Positions 1 to 9,036 of a DNA stretch of 64,000 bases are shown piece by piece. The DNA is from Collinsella ureilytica (GTDB taxonomy: Bacteria > Actinomycetota > Coriobacteriia > Coriobacteriales > Coriobacteriaceae). Position numbers and translations under genes: made by a program. Positions within the stretch are counted from its first letter, which is position 1; the number at the start of each line of letters is the position of its first letter. The notes under the pieces are model-generated. The model had not been told where the DNA came from. It did not search any database and saw only the letters and a program-made list of their open reading frames with translations. The stretch is taken from positions 186,001-250,000 of the forward strand of contig NZ_JAIMFO010000005.1 of the NCBI RefSeq assembly GCF_019795105.1, written 5' to 3'.

Positions 1-106
1 TCGCTACGCATGCGCTGCGCAATTGATTGACAGCTGTGACTCGACACGTTGCTCTGCGTGGCAGGCTACATCGCTAGGCATATGTTGCGCAATAAATCGG
101 CTGCAG
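1..106. repeat. Degenerate 70-bp direct repeat downstream of rdgB
   Basis: TCGCTACGCATGCG at 1 is echoed by TCGCTAGGCATATG at 71, and the following GCGCAAT blocks (about 18 and 88) keep the same 70-bp offset. No coding sequence is visible. The region may continue left of the window. Confidence 0.55.
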
Positions 107-751
107 CTAGACGCTCTGCTCGGCAGCGATCGCTCGTGCCAAAGCAGTTAGTGCGAAAAAACGATGACTGATGGCATTTTTTTCTTCTGGTGCAAGCTCT
201 GCCATGGTGCGGCCTGGCGTGGCATCGGGTAAAAAGAGCGGATCATACCCAAAGCCGTGGCTTCCCACCAGCTCTGTTCCAATTGAACCCGCACAGGTAC
301 CTGAGCCCACCAGCTCACGTCCGTCTGGGAAAACCAGTACCACCGTACTTGCAAACCGAGCGCGGCGAGCCGCCTGTGGCACCTCAGCAAGCTTTTGTAA
401 GAGCAGTGCATTATTGGCCGCATCGTCCCCATGAACACCAGCAAAGCGGGCTGAATACACACCAGGCGCTCCCTGCAAGGCATCAACCACCAAACCAGAG
501 TCATCTGCGATAGCTGCAAGGCCAGTTGCTGCCACAGCCGCGCGAGCTTTGATACGCGCATTCTCTAAAAACGTTGTACCGATCTCTTCAGGCTCGGGAA
601 ACTCACCAAGCTGACCGAGGGCTACGAACTGGGTATCGGGGAGCACGTCAGCTAAGATTTCCTCAATCTCTATCAGCTTATGAGCATTACCCGTAGCAAC
701 TACGATGGTTGTTTCTGGATTAAGGCAACCCTTGCTGTTCGTACTACCCAT
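107..751 (-). CDS. rdgB: RdgB/HAM1 non-canonical purine NTP pyrophosphatase
   Basis: Hydrolyses XTP/dITP/ITP to the monophosphate and pyrophosphate, cleansing the nucleotide pool in the cytoplasm. The 214-residue protein shows the family order: substrate loop TGNAHK (20-25), ADDSGL (82-87), GAPGVYSARFAG (94-105), GFGYDP (166-171) and a C-terminal EEKNAISHR block. Length is normal for the family (about 195-215). The start at 751 is preceded by AGAAGGG at a good distance. It lies downstream of rph and murI on the same strand, the murI-rph-rdgB order seen in many Gram-positives, although a 138-bp gap before it allows a separate promoter. Nothing unusual in the sequence. Confidence 0.95.
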   Translation of the reverse strand: MGSTNSKGCLNPETTIVVATGNAHKLIEIEEILADVLPDTQFVALGQLGEFPEPEEIGTTFLENARIKARAAVAATGLAAIADDSGLVVDALQGAPGVYSARFAGVHGDDAANNALLLQKLAEVPQAARRARFASTVVLVFPDGRELVGSGTCAGSIGTELVGSHGFGYDPLFLPDATPGRTMAELAPEEKNAISHRFFALTALARAIAAEQSV

Positions 752-889
752 GACACACCCTTCTTGTATGTATTCGAATGTATTCGACCAAGCCCATCAA
801 ACGAAATGCATGATCAGAAATCGCTTTTGCATACGTGCAGACAACCACATAAGCGCGGCCAACCACGCTGTCAGATGCTTAGTCTTCGC

Positions 890-1636
890 TTAGTCTTCGT
901 CCTCACTCCGAAACGCTGTAACCTCATTTTGTAAATCAAGCAGGCGCCGAATACCCGCATCACCAAGATCTAAAAGGGTATTGAGTCGGTCTCTCCCAAA
1001 GGTAATGCGCTCACCAGTTCCTTGCAGCTCCACCATCTCACCGGTCTCGGTAGCCACAATATTCATGTCAACCTCGGCGCGAGAATCCTCGGTGTAGTCC
1101 AAATCAAGCAAGCATGCTCCATCAACCACACCAACCGACACGGCAGCGACTTGGCCGGTCAGCGGCAAGCGTGGAATCTTTCCCGCCTCAACCCAGAGAG
1201 CCAGTGCGTCATGCAAAGCCACCCAAGCACCCGTAACGCTTGCTGTGCGCGTGCCTCCATCTGCCTGAATAACGTCACAATCGACCGTTACCGTATACTC
1301 GCCCAAAGCCTTGAGGTTTACCACCGCACGCAGGCTTCTGCCAACGAGGCGCTCAATTTCCATTGAGCGACCCTTTCTTGTTCCCTGCTCACGCTTTGAA
1401 CGGCGATTCGTAGAAGCGGGAAGCATGGCATATTCAGAGGTTACCCAGCCAGCTCGACTCGACCGCCTCCAAACGGGCACGCCTTCTTCAATGGTGGCCG
1501 CGCAAAGCACCTTGGTGTCGCCAAACTCCACCAAACACGACCCCAACGCATGCTTAAGAACCTCGCGCGTCAGCTTAACTGGCCGCAGCGCATCAGCGGC
1601 GCGTCCGTTTTCGCGATTCACTTCGATCAGCTCCAT
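890..1636 (-). CDS. rph: Ribonuclease PH
   Basis: Phosphorolytic 3'-5' exoribonuclease that trims tRNA 3' ends. It is a 248-residue RNase PH domain with the conserved opening [15 protein letters not shown] (family RADGR..LRP), [10 protein letters not shown] (68-76), [12 protein letters not shown] (95-106) and the phosphate-site block [12 protein letters not shown] (120-131). I chose the ATG at 1636, which has AGGAG four bases upstream. The longer TTG frame from 1660 overlaps the murI stop and lacks a ribosome binding site. The chosen start lies 7 bp past the murI stop, so the two are almost certainly co-transcribed and perhaps coupled. Confidence 0.95.
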   Translation of the reverse strand: MELIEVNRENGRAADALRPVKLTREVLKHALGSCLVEFGDTKVLCAATIEEGVPVWRRSSRAGWVTSEYAMLPASTNRRSKREQGTRKGRSMEIERLVGRSLRAVVNLKALGEYTVTVDCDVIQADGGTRTASVTGAWVALHDALALWVEAGKIPRLPLTGQVAAVSVGVVDGACLLDLDYTEDSRAEVDMNIVATETGEMVELQGTGERITFGRDRLNTLLDLGDAGIRRLLDLQNEVTAFRSEDED

Positions 1637-1643
1637 AATGCTC

Positions 1644-2546
1644 CTATGCTCCATGGCCAACGCTTAAGGCGTCGAGCTCAGATATGTCTACGTGTTCCAC
1701 GCTTTTCAGTGGACGACCAAAGATAAAACTTCCTGCGGCCGCAAAAACCGCAATGTCGTCGGCAGTCGTTGCAAATCGGTGCTCTGGCACGGTCGTGGCA
1801 GCTGCGAGCTGTTCTCTGCGCATTAAAATATCTGCCAGCTCACGTGTGGTTTCTTCCGCAGAACTCACCACGCGCACCTGATCGCCTAAAGCTTTCGAAA
1901 TAGGACCTGATAGCAGGGGAAAATGCGTACAGCCCAAAACCACCGCATCAATATCGCGACCACAAAGCGGAGCGATGGTGCGGCGAACCTCAGCACACAC
2001 CTCTGGCGTATCAAAGATGTCGGCACCCTCGAGCCAACGGTCGCGCACATGAGCGCCGGTAGCCAGCTCACTCTCAACGATATCCACAAAGCTTGAAGCC
2101 GCACATCCGTATACATCCACACCAGCATCCAAGCGCTCAATGGCCTGTGTATAGGCGCCACTTCTAACCGTAAGCTCAGTGGCTAACACGCCCACGCGGC
2201 GCGAACGTGTGCTATTAATGGCTGCCCGAGCACCTGGCTCAATCACGCCAATGACCGGAACCGAGAGCAGTTGCTGCAAGGTACTCAAAGCAGCTGCAGT
2301 AGCGGTATTGCAGGCAACAACTATGATCTTCACCTGATGCTTTGCGAGCCATCGAGCAGCTTCAAGGGCAAATCGTCTGACCTCGCGCTCTGAGCGCGTT
2401 CCATACGGGCAGCGCTTCGTATCTCCAAAGTAGCAGATCGACTCCCCCGGCAAGCTGTTCGCAATCGCCCGCGCAACCGTAAGCCCCCCAAGGCCAGAGT
2501 CAAAAACGCCAACCGGGCGCTCATCGCTCGCGTGGCTTTTATTCAT
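1644..2546 (-). CDS. murI: Glutamate racemase
   Basis: Interconverts L- and D-glutamate, supplying D-Glu for peptidoglycan. The 300-residue protein has the DSGLGG loop (16-21), the first catalytic cysteine in ACNTAT (Cys79) and the second in GCTHFP (Cys206), the cofactor-independent two-base arrangement. The reading frame stays open upstream to 2720, but that extension is Arg/Cys-rich and not family-like. The ATG at 2546 has AAGGAGG six bases before it, so I take it as the true start. First gene of the murI-rph(-rdgB) group. Confidence 0.95.
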   Translation of the reverse strand: MNKSHASDERPVGVFDSGLGGLTVARAIANSLPGESICYFGDTKRCPYGTRSEREVRRFALEAARWLAKHQVKIIVVACNTATAAALSTLQQLLSVPVIGVIEPGARAAINSTRSRRVGVLATELTVRSGAYTQAIERLDAGVDVYGCAASSFVDIVESELATGAHVRDRWLEGADIFDTPEVCAEVRRTIAPLCGRDIDAVVLGCTHFPLLSGPISKALGDQVRVVSSAEETTRELADILMRREQLAAATTVPEHRFATTADDIAVFAAAGSFIFGRPLKSVEHVDISELDALSVGHGA

Positions 2547-2750
2547 GAGCGACCTCCTTGCAGGAAGAAAAGGACATCGTGGTGGGCGAATTGTTTGTGC
2601 AGAGCACCTGATAGAGCACCTGATGCATGAGTTTTGCACGCGTCCTTTGTAGGACATGTACGCTGCTTTGCCATAGAGTCCTCTCGCTTTTATGCGAGGC
2701 GAGCGCATCTGCCCGGCCACAACTGAGCCGAGACGTGGCGAGCACCCGGA

Positions 2751-3656
2751 TCATCCCTGCGCCTCAAGAACCGTCTTCATAGCACGTACCCAACCATCTA
2801 CAATGCGGCCGCGCGTAATATATGCGTTATCGGTTGCGGCTAAGAAGTCCTCAGCGCCCTCATGTTTAAGACCATTTTCTACCAGCAAAAACGTGCCAAC
2901 CGACTCTGCCATAGTGTAATCAGACTCCGCATCACCAACGCCAATCGTGGTGGCAGGATCAATACCGCGCAACTCACAAAAGCGTGCAATGCCCCGACCT
3001 TTGGTGAGACCAGCTGGCAAGATATTGAAGGCACGCGCCGCCTTTCCCTCAGGAATTGCAAGCGTGGTTGGGGCGGAGATGTAATTCAAAAATCCGTTAT
3101 CTCCCCACTCAAGCGGAATACCCGCATGGTCGAGGATTGCGCGCACGTCCTCGTCGTTGGGAGCACCGCGCATGCCAACCGTCACCTCTCGGTGTTTGTA
3201 GCCTTCTGCCATGTCGTTGTGATACTCAACAATGCCAGGCCAGCTTGCAATGATCTGCTCGCAGACTCCCGTACCCTCGATAATCTCATGCGGCGTCATA
3301 CCACAGGCCTGGTCATACGCCATATCGGCTGTGTAGTATTGCCAGTTGTCAGACTTGTGATCGAGCATGAGCAGTCCGCCCATCTCACCAATATATGCAT
3401 TGAGTCCCAAAATGCGGACATCTTCGTGCAGCATTGAGCGGTTTCTGCCTGAGCACGGAATAACCTCAATACCAGCTCGTTTGAGCTCAACCAAAACCTC
3501 AACCAGCGCAAGACTCGGTGTGCCATCTGAGGCAGCCAAAGCACAGGAGCCCGGAGCGAGCATGGTTCCATCCATATCGGTAAAGATATAACGCACATCT
3601 GCAAGGCGACGGCGAAGGTCACCTTGAGCGTGGGTGGGCAGCATACAATTGGGCAT
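2751..3656 (-). CDS. HAD-superfamily (Cof-like) sugar phosphatase
   Basis: 301 residues with HAD motif I FTDMDGT (Asp27 nucleophile, Asp29 acid/base), motif II around PCSGRNRS, and motif III/IV GVGDAESDYTMAESVGT with the metal-binding aspartates. The cap between about residues 95 and 200 is of the Cof/SPP-like type, so a phosphosugar or other small phosphoester is the likely substrate; the specific one cannot be read from sequence. The start at 3656 has GAGGAGG at a good distance. It is on the same strand as murI but 200 bp upstream of it, so its relation to that operon is unclear. Confidence 0.85.
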   Translation of the reverse strand: MPNCMLPTHAQGDLRRRLADVRYIFTDMDGTMLAPGSCALAASDGTPSLALVEVLVELKRAGIEVIPCSGRNRSMLHEDVRILGLNAYIGEMGGLLMLDHKSDNWQYYTADMAYDQACGMTPHEIIEGTGVCEQIIASWPGIVEYHNDMAEGYKHREVTVGMRGAPNDEDVRAILDHAGIPLEWGDNGFLNYISAPTTLAIPEGKAARAFNILPAGLTKGRGIARFCELRGIDPATTIGVGDAESDYTMAESVGTFLLVENGLKHEGAEDFLAATDNAYITRGRIVDGWVRAMKTVLEAQG

Positions 3657-4033
3657 ACATCCTCCTCATTGGGTGCAATCATCCATGATAACCGGATTTA
3701 TTGCGCTGGTCTGGGAATCCATCGGAGTGCGATATGGGGTCGGATGCATCCGCTCGCCTTGTGCCGAGGTGGGCACAGCCGAGCACCTTGCGCCGTTGCT
3801 CTCTGCCGTGGATCTATGCCGAGGTGGGTATGCCCTCGCACTTACGGGATGACCGGGCATTCATACCTCCAAGGTAACCATGCCCTCATACCCACGACAT
3901 ATGAGGCCCGACACAACCGTTCCTGCACGACAGTTGGAGATGCGTGGCAGGTGCGTCACTCACGCAACGACTCCACTAGAAAAAGATATGGCTAGCGCTC
4001 TGCCGAGAATCAGGTATACTCTCTCTCGTTCAT
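3657..4033. other. Gene-free stretch with short direct repeat and tRNA promoter
   Basis: No credible coding region. TGCCGAGGTGGG occurs at 3762 and again at 3817 (55-bp offset), part of a decayed tandem repeat. The right end holds the presumed tRNA-Val promoter: a TATACT -10 box at 4015-4020, 13 bases before the tRNA. The same TATACTCT octamer precedes tRNA-Glu. Confidence 0.5.
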
Positions 4034-4109
4034 GGGCGATTGGCGCAACGGCTAGCGCAGGTGCTTTACACGCACAAGGCTGGGGGTTCGAATCCCTCAT
4101 CGCCCACCA
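4034..4109 (+). tRNA. tRNA-Val (anticodon TAC)
   Basis: A 76-nt cloverleaf: acceptor GGGCGAT pairs with ATCGCCC, D-arm around GGCGCAACGGCTAGCGC, anticodon loop TTTACAC reading TAC, T-arm with GGTTCGAATCC, and an encoded CCA at 4107-4109. The anticodon stem has four good pairs plus one G/A closing mismatch. Confidence 0.93.
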
Positions 4110-4123
4110 TATGCACGGTATCC

Positions 4124-4155
4124 GAACCCCCAAGCACAGCCTCGCTTGGGGGTTC
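4124..4155 (+). terminator. Hairpin downstream of tRNA-Val
   Basis: A perfect 12-bp stem GAACCCCCAAGC / GCTTGGGGGTTC with an 8-base loop, 15 bases past the tRNA. No U-tract follows, so termination strength is uncertain. Confidence 0.6.
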
Positions 4156-4323
4156 GTCACGCTCAGTGGCAACGTCTCCTCTCAAAACTCATCACATTGA
4201 TCTCGCAAAACTTTAAAGATAGGGGAAGCAGCGAGAAAAAACGTGCTCTTTTGACCCCAATGTACCTATCTCTACCTGCTAAAACATTGCTTTCAAAGTT
4301 GTGCTCAACCAACTTTGAGGCTG

Positions 4324-4436
4324 GACAATACGCGCCCCATCTTTCCCTTGATTGAGGCTACGGCTGAGGTTGCGATCTGCTTTCTGCGGGCAATACGTGC
4401 GTTGCTTTCCCCTGATTGAGAGCTGGCGCGCTTGGT
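4324..4436. repeat. Decayed 65-bp tandem repeat
   Basis: ACAATACGCG (about 4325) recurs as GCAATACGTG (about 4390), and CTTTCCCTTGATTGAG (4341) recurs as CTTTCCCCTGATTGAG (4405). Non-coding. Confidence 0.55.
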
Positions 4437-4440
4437 GTGC

Positions 4441-4553
4441 GTGCATTTTGGTGTCGTTAGGAGCATTTTTGCCCGCACTTCGCGTCAAATCTGTGTCTGA
4501 AGGACAATAAATGTACTAAATTTAACCCCCCTATGCTCATTTTGACCGCCCAC
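4441..4553 (+). repeat. Dispersed intergenic repeat, copy A
   Basis: Bases 4450-4495 are identical (46 of 46 by eye) to the reverse complement of 29539-29584. A second block, 4502-4520, is identical to the reverse complement of 29514-29532. Weaker similarity continues toward 4553. Neither copy encodes a protein. The pair is 25 kb apart and inverted. Confidence 0.8.
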
Positions 4554-4638
4554 AAAAGACTCCTCAACGCCCGATACACGGCCTAGGTCTATGCCGGTAT
4601 CTGCGTGCGTATGGCTCTCAAAAGACTCCTCAACGCCC
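4554..4638. repeat. 19-bp direct repeat, 66-bp offset
   Basis: AAAAGACTCCTCAACGCCC occurs exactly at 4554-4572 and 4620-4638. A related pair, GCATCCAACCCGTGA (about 4644) and GCACCCAACCCGTGA (about 4699), follows just before the MurE start. Confidence 0.7.
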
Positions 4639-4723
4639 AATATGCATCCAACCCGTGAAACAATGCCTGAGGCACAAGAGGTATGCTGGTGCTGCTATGC
4701 ACCCAACCCGTGAGGCAGCATTT

Positions 4724-6574
4724 ATGGAAACAACCGATCGCACTCCGCTTACCCTCGCAGATTACGCAAGGCTTCTCGATCAAGAAGGCATCCTTATCTC
4801 GGCACCTGATCATCTGATGCACGAGCCATCATCTGCCCGTGAAGTGTGTAGCCATGCCAGGGTCACACCGAGCCATGGTAAGGTCACACCGGTCTCCGCC
4901 ATATCAGGCACCAATGCCATACACACGACGCACGAAGCGCACGATGAGCAAGCGCCGCAAGCAACAAAAGCAGAGGCCACACTACCAGGCGTGCAAAGCG
5001 CATCGGTAGAAATGCAAGCGAAGCAGGTGAAGCAATCAACCTCAGCAACGCTTCTGGCATCGACCGAAACATCAGAGCACGTGCCGCAGGCATTTTCTGC
5101 GACGCCCACCAATATTGCTAGCCGCTACCCCACCGACTGGAAAACAATCCCGGTCAAACACGCCTCCGACGACTCACGGTCAGTGGAGGCACACACGCTC
5201 TTTGTATGCAAAGGCGCTGCGTTTAAGCGCGACTATCTGCTCTCTGCCATAGCTTCCGGTGCAGTTGGCTACGTATCTGCCCACGATTACGATGTGGACA
5301 TTCCGCTTCTTCTGGTAAGCGATATTCGCCGCGCCTTGGCTGTTGTGGCAGATGCCGCCTATGGGCATCCGTCTGCTGCACTCAAAATTTGTGCACTCAC
5401 CGGAACAAAAGGTAAAACGACCTGCGCATACTACCTCAATCATCTGCTCTGCGAGCGCGCTCGTGCTTTGAACAAGCCACAGCCTGGCTTGTTTTCTACC
5501 GTTGAGTATTTTGATGGAATCGAATCAGGAGGCTCGCAGCTCACAACCCCTGAGCCCTTCCAGCTTCACGAGCGATTCTCTCACGCCCGCGATGCTGGCC
5601 TTGAGCAGATCATCATGGAGGCCTCGAGTCAGGCGCTCAAATATGATCGAACGTATGGAATTACCTTTGCCGTTGGCGCGTTTTTGAATATTGGACGAGA
5701 CCATATCTCCCCTATTGAGCATCCTAATTTTGAAGATTATCTTACGAGCAAGCTGCGTATCTTTAACCAGTCAGAGACCGCAGTGGTAAACCTCGACATG
5801 GATTTTGCAGATCGTGTACTGGCAGCTGCTCAGACGTGCGAGCACCTCATAACGTACTCCCTCACCAATCCCAAAGCGGATATCTACGTCGAGCATCTCT
5901 CTCATACCAGCGCTGGCATGACAGGCCTCGTTCACACCCCGGGCTTTACACGCGAGATGCATTTTGCCACTCCGGTTGCCTTTAATGTTTCAAATGCGCT
6001 GGCTACCATCGCCTGTGCATTGGCGCTGGGTACAGAAGAGCAATTCATTGTCCACGCCTTTGAAGACATGCAGGTTCCGGGACGCATGAAGCTCATTCCC
6101 AGCCCCGATGGCAGCATCTTGGGGGTCGTAGACTATGCCCATAACGGCATGAGCTTATCTGCGCTCTTAAAGGGGCTGAAGGAGAGCTATCCCGACCGCG
6201 AGATCATTGCCGTTTTTGGAGCGACGGGCGGCAAAGGGGCAGACCGACGGCGCACTATGGGAGAAGCGGCCGGGCAACTTGCAGACAACGTGATTGTGAC
6301 CGAAGATGATCCCGGCCCGGAAGATTCGCGCGAGATTTGCAACACCATTGCTGAATGTGTAGCAGCTGAGGGACGAATCCAAGCAGAGATCATTCTTGAT
6401 CGCGAGCAGGCAATCCGAGCCGCTGTAGACCAGGCAAAGCGCCCCGCAGTCGTGGTCATTGCAGGCAAGGGCGATGACGCTTATATGCTGAGAAACGGCG
6501 TGCGAGAGCCGTATACCCCCGATTCGGTCACACTGAAAGCCGCACTTGATGAAGCCTGTGCCGCTGCAAAATAG
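4724..6574 (+). CDS. murE: MurE-like UDP-N-acetylmuramyl-tripeptide synthetase
   Basis: ATP-dependent Mur ligase predicted to add the third amino acid of the peptidoglycan stem. From the ATG at 4724 (616 residues; GAGG upstream): the N-terminal UDP-binding domain is interrupted by a low-complexity segment of roughly residues 36-130 rich in Ala, Ser, Thr, Glu and His. Then follow the P-loop GTKGKT (227-232), EASSQAL (299-305), IGRDHISPIEHP (323-334) and the C-terminal domain. The specificity region reads DDPG (528-531) rather than the DNPR of meso-DAP enzymes, which suggests Lys, Orn or another residue. Family members are usually 480-500 residues; the excess is the N-terminal insert. It stands alone with long non-coding flanks. 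Starts at 4655 or 4697 are possible but less convincing. Confidence 0.85.
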   Translation: METTDRTPLTLADYARLLDQEGILISAPDHLMHEPSSAREVCSHARVTPSHGKVTPVSAISGTNAIHTTHEAHDEQAPQATKAEATLPGVQSASVEMQAKQVKQSTSATLLASTETSEHVPQAFSATPTNIASRYPTDWKTIPVKHASDDSRSVEAHTLFVCKGAAFKRDYLLSAIASGAVGYVSAHDYDVDIPLLLVSDIRRALAVVADAAYGHPSAALKICALTGTKGKTTCAYYLNHLLCERARALNKPQPGLFSTVEYFDGIESGGSQLTTPEPFQLHERFSHARDAGLEQIIMEASSQALKYDRTYGITFAVGAFLNIGRDHISPIEHPNFEDYLTSKLRIFNQSETAVVNLDMDFADRVLAAAQTCEHLITYSLTNPKADIYVEHLSHTSAGMTGLVHTPGFTREMHFATPVAFNVSNALATIACALALGTEEQFIVHAFEDMQVPGRMKLIPSPDGSILGVVDYAHNGMSLSALLKGLKESYPDREIIAVFGATGGKGADRRRTMGEAAGQLADNVIVTEDDPGPEDSREICNTIAECVAAEGRIQAEIILDREQAIRAAVDQAKRPAVVVIAGKGDDAYMLRNGVREPYTPDSVTLKAALDEACAAAK

Positions 6575-6577
6575 GAG

Positions 6578-6599
6578 GCTCAAAGCACGCTTTTTGAGC
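6578..6599 (+). terminator. Weak hairpin after murE
   Basis: GCTCAAA / TTTGAGC, a 7-bp stem immediately after the stop codon. No clear U-tract downstream. Confidence 0.35.
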
Positions 6600-6694
6600 T
6601 TGCAGCCGGTCATGAGGCTTCCTTGAGATTACATACCGAACTTGGCAGGAGAGGCTGAGAAGAGCGCATGCCAAGCTCGAGCTACAAGCGGCAC

Positions 6695-6806
6695 ATGAGT
6701 TTCAAGCGGGTACACAAACGCAAATGAGTTTCAAGCGGGTGCACAAGCGCAAATGAGCCTCAGGCGGATGCACGAGAGCAAATGAGATTCAGTCGAAAGC
6801 GCATGC
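6695..6806. repeat. 29-bp tandem repeat, about four copies
   Basis: ATGAGTTTCAAGCGGG begins at 6695 and 6724; ATGAGCCTCAGGCGGA at 6753 and ATGAGATTCAGTCGAA at 6782 keep exactly the same 29-bp spacing. The copies diverge progressively to the right. Non-coding. Confidence 0.8.
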
Positions 6807-6856
6807 AATAGCCTGGAAGCATCGCGGCTACTCACAAGACAGCTGCACGTACGCAC

Positions 6857-8125
6857 TTACGACAAGCGGATCTGCGCCCAAAGCGTCGTTGATGCCTCTC
6901 CAAGGCCAAGATCGACCGTAAGCTCAATCTCGGGCGTTTCAAAGCGGCGCGCGAGATCCTCCTCATCCACTGCAACTCCCATGCCATCGCGGCAAATTTC
7001 CACACCGAGTAAATCGATCCCGATGCGATCGGCTACAAGATCTAAGCCCGACGCGCCTAAGGCAGAAATGGTTCCTGCAAGCGGGGAGCAACGCTTAGAC
7101 AATGCGGCTCGAACAGCAGTTGAGCTCACCACAGCTCGTCCTGCCAACTCGGCATCTTCGAGCGAAGCAGCTCCCACAATCCGTATACGCGCTATATGAG
7201 AGTCCGTCTCCTCAGTGAGAGTAAGTCGGACAAGCGTTCCACATACCTGCTGTACAACATAGGCAAGCTCTTCAAACTCCTCCGTCCCAACCTCAATCAG
7301 AGGGCCTTCGGGAGCAGCAGCGCCACTTGCCATCATCACAATCATGCCGTTTGTGGAAGGAGCACTGACGAGGGCAATATGGTGAAAGAGCGGGCTTGCG
7401 CAAGTTGCAGCAAGGGTATTGAGCGCCTGATGAGACACTGGTGCATCCAAGGTGATGCAGGTGATAAGTGAGGTATCGTCCGCGATACCCGTACCCGGCC
7501 GTGCACACATACCACCGACCGTAAAGGTGTATTCAGCCCAGGCGAGCACGCCACTCGGATACGAAATAGCACACTCAAGTGGGCGAAGGCCACGGGAAAG
7601 CACGCGAGCTGCGGCGCTGCCTCCATCTGAGCTTGCCGCATCAATTACATCAGGCAGACGCGTTTCTATTGGGTCAAGCGCGAGCGGCACTCCTAGAGAA
7701 CCGGTAGATGCAACAAGCACCTGCTCGGTCTCGCAGCCCAAAATCTGGGCAGTAATCTCACAGGTATCATGCGCAACCTGCACGCCCGCCTCACCAGTTG
7801 CTGCATTTGCAGAGCCCGCATTCATCACAAGGGCACGCACGCGCCCCGAACCTTGGGGAAGGTGCACTTTGTTGATCTGGATTGGCGCTGCGGGAAGCGT
7901 ACTTTTCGTGAAAAGAGCCACGGTCTCTACCGGCTCAGCAGCTAAAAGAATGGCAAGGTCAGGCTGGCTTGTGTCGTGAGCGGCAGCACCATGTGCAGCT
8001 AAGCCACCGGGATGCGCCTGTGAGGCTATGCCCACATGAATACCCGCTGCAGTAAAGCCCTTTGGCGAGGCAGCTCCCCCACCTTCAAGTGGGCGCAACG
8101 AGTTGTCAAAGCGATCAATATTCAT
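6857..8125 (-). CDS. argJ: Divergent ArgJ-family glutamate N-acetyltransferase
   Basis: 422 residues from the ATG at 8125, chosen because AAGGAG lies five bases upstream; an upstream extension of the frame is not family-like. Family hallmarks: the opening GFTAAGIHVGI, VMNAGSANAATGEAG, LVASTGSLGVPL (family TGVIG) and a closing ArgJ C-terminal domain. ArgJ is an Ntn-type enzyme that self-cleaves before a catalytic Thr in an ATML motif. Here the corresponding stretch reads ADDTSLITCITLDA (DNA about 7445-7485), and alignment on the trailing LDA puts Ser rather than Thr at the nucleophile, with the upstream KGSGMI block replaced by ARPGTG. It has no arginine genes beside it. It could be a genuine ornithine acetyltransferase or a family member with another role. 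Confidence 0.75.
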   Translation of the reverse strand: MNIDRFDNSLRPLEGGGAASPKGFTAAGIHVGIASQAHPGGLAAHGAAAHDTSQPDLAILLAAEPVETVALFTKSTLPAAPIQINKVHLPQGSGRVRALVMNAGSANAATGEAGVQVAHDTCEITAQILGCETEQVLVASTGSLGVPLALDPIETRLPDVIDAASSDGGSAAARVLSRGLRPLECAISYPSGVLAWAEYTFTVGGMCARPGTGIADDTSLITCITLDAPVSHQALNTLAATCASPLFHHIALVSAPSTNGMIVMMASGAAAPEGPLIEVGTEEFEELAYVVQQVCGTLVRLTLTEETDSHIARIRIVGAASLEDAELAGRAVVSSTAVRAALSKRCSPLAGTISALGASGLDLVADRIGIDLLGVEICRDGMGVAVDEEDLARRFETPEIELTVDLGLGEASTTLWAQIRLS

Positions 8126-8227
8126 ATCGGCTCCTTGGCTTATCACGCATCTCGCATCACGTTGATGAGTACTTGTAAGTGTAGCCTGTGCTTGCCGCGT
8201 ACGATACATCTCGACGCCAAACGCCAT

Positions 8228-8528
8228 ATGTTTTGATAAGTTTTAGAATTGCAGTGTCGGTGTCGAAGCTGAGCGAGAAGCGGTATGCACGAGCTGGGGG
8301 CGTGGTCGCAAGCTCTGCAACAGGTCGCGCGATGAAAAGCAGTGCGAACCACTGCAACAGCACGCAACCGCTGCAACAGTTCGCGCGATGATGAAGGAGT
8401 CGCAAGCTCTGCAGCAGTGCGAGCCACTATTGCCAGCGCGCGACGAAAAGCAGTCGCATGTTGATGCAGCGCGCAGGCTTATGCGCCAGCGCGCAAACTG
8501 ATGCATCGCACAAGTTCAGGAGGCAGAC
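8228..8528. repeat. Gene-free stretch made of a decayed 94-bp repeat
   Basis: GTCGCAAGCTCTGCA occurs at 8305 and 8399. Between and after them GCGCGATGA, CTGCAACAG and GCCAGCGCGC recur irregularly. No credible coding region. The last bases hold the AGGAGG site of the next gene. Confidence 0.6.
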
Positions 8529-8966
8529 GTGAAGCGCGGGGATCGTATACTTATCATCCTCATAGCAGGAGTGCTGGCAGTCGCTCTCCTTTGGATTGCC
8601 GCTGAAAAGAGCTCTCGCTCTCCAAGCGCTTCAAGCAACCCAAGTACCCCCATAGTCGTCACTCAAACAAAAGCCGGCTTTTACCAGGTCAACTCACTTG
8701 ATGAAGACATCGAGTTCACGGTAGAAGCCCCCGGAACTGGCTCTGGTAGAGATGCCCTCCATAGCGAGAACACCATCTCAATCCACCATGGCGAGGTGCG
8801 CGTCACCGAAGCAAATTGTGCTAACCAGGTATGTGTTGAGCACACAGCCATACATGAGCCGGGCGAGCAGATTGTCTGTCTTCCGCATGGGCTCGTTGTT
8901 CAAATTGCCAACAACGAAGCTGACATCGCCAAGCTTTCCTCAACACAAAATAATAAACCTGAATAA
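8529..8966 (+). CDS. NusG domain II-containing membrane-anchored protein
   Basis: 145 residues starting at a GTG with AGGAGG seven bases upstream. An N-terminal membrane segment (about 7-25) is followed by a Ser/Pro linker and a domain of the NusG_II/DUF1312 type, recognised by ANCANQVCVEHTAI and GEQIVCLPHGLVVQI with its paired cysteines. Members are small extracytoplasmic proteins of unknown function, often next to thiamine-biosynthesis ApbE or Rnf genes; no such neighbour is seen here. The Cys pair could bind metal or form a disulfide; that is a guess. Confidence 0.75.
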   Translation: MKRGDRILIILIAGVLAVALLWIAAEKSSRSPSASSNPSTPIVVTQTKAGFYQVNSLDEDIEFTVEAPGTGSGRDALHSENTISIHHGEVRVTEANCANQVCVEHTAIHEPGEQIVCLPHGLVVQIANNEADIAKLSSTQNNKPE

Positions 8967-9036
8967 TAAAGTGCTCGCACTGTAAGAAGCCAAACGGTAT
9001 AGTGGGCAGACTACGAACGAGCTGAAAGGAGGCGTT

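Noticed and set aside
2547-2720. Longer MurI N-terminus
   Set aside because: The extension is Arg/Cys-rich and unlike the family; the ATG at 2546 has a strong ribosome binding site.
6695-6806. CRISPR array
   Set aside because: The 29-bp units are directly tandem, with no spacers between them and no cas genes in the window.
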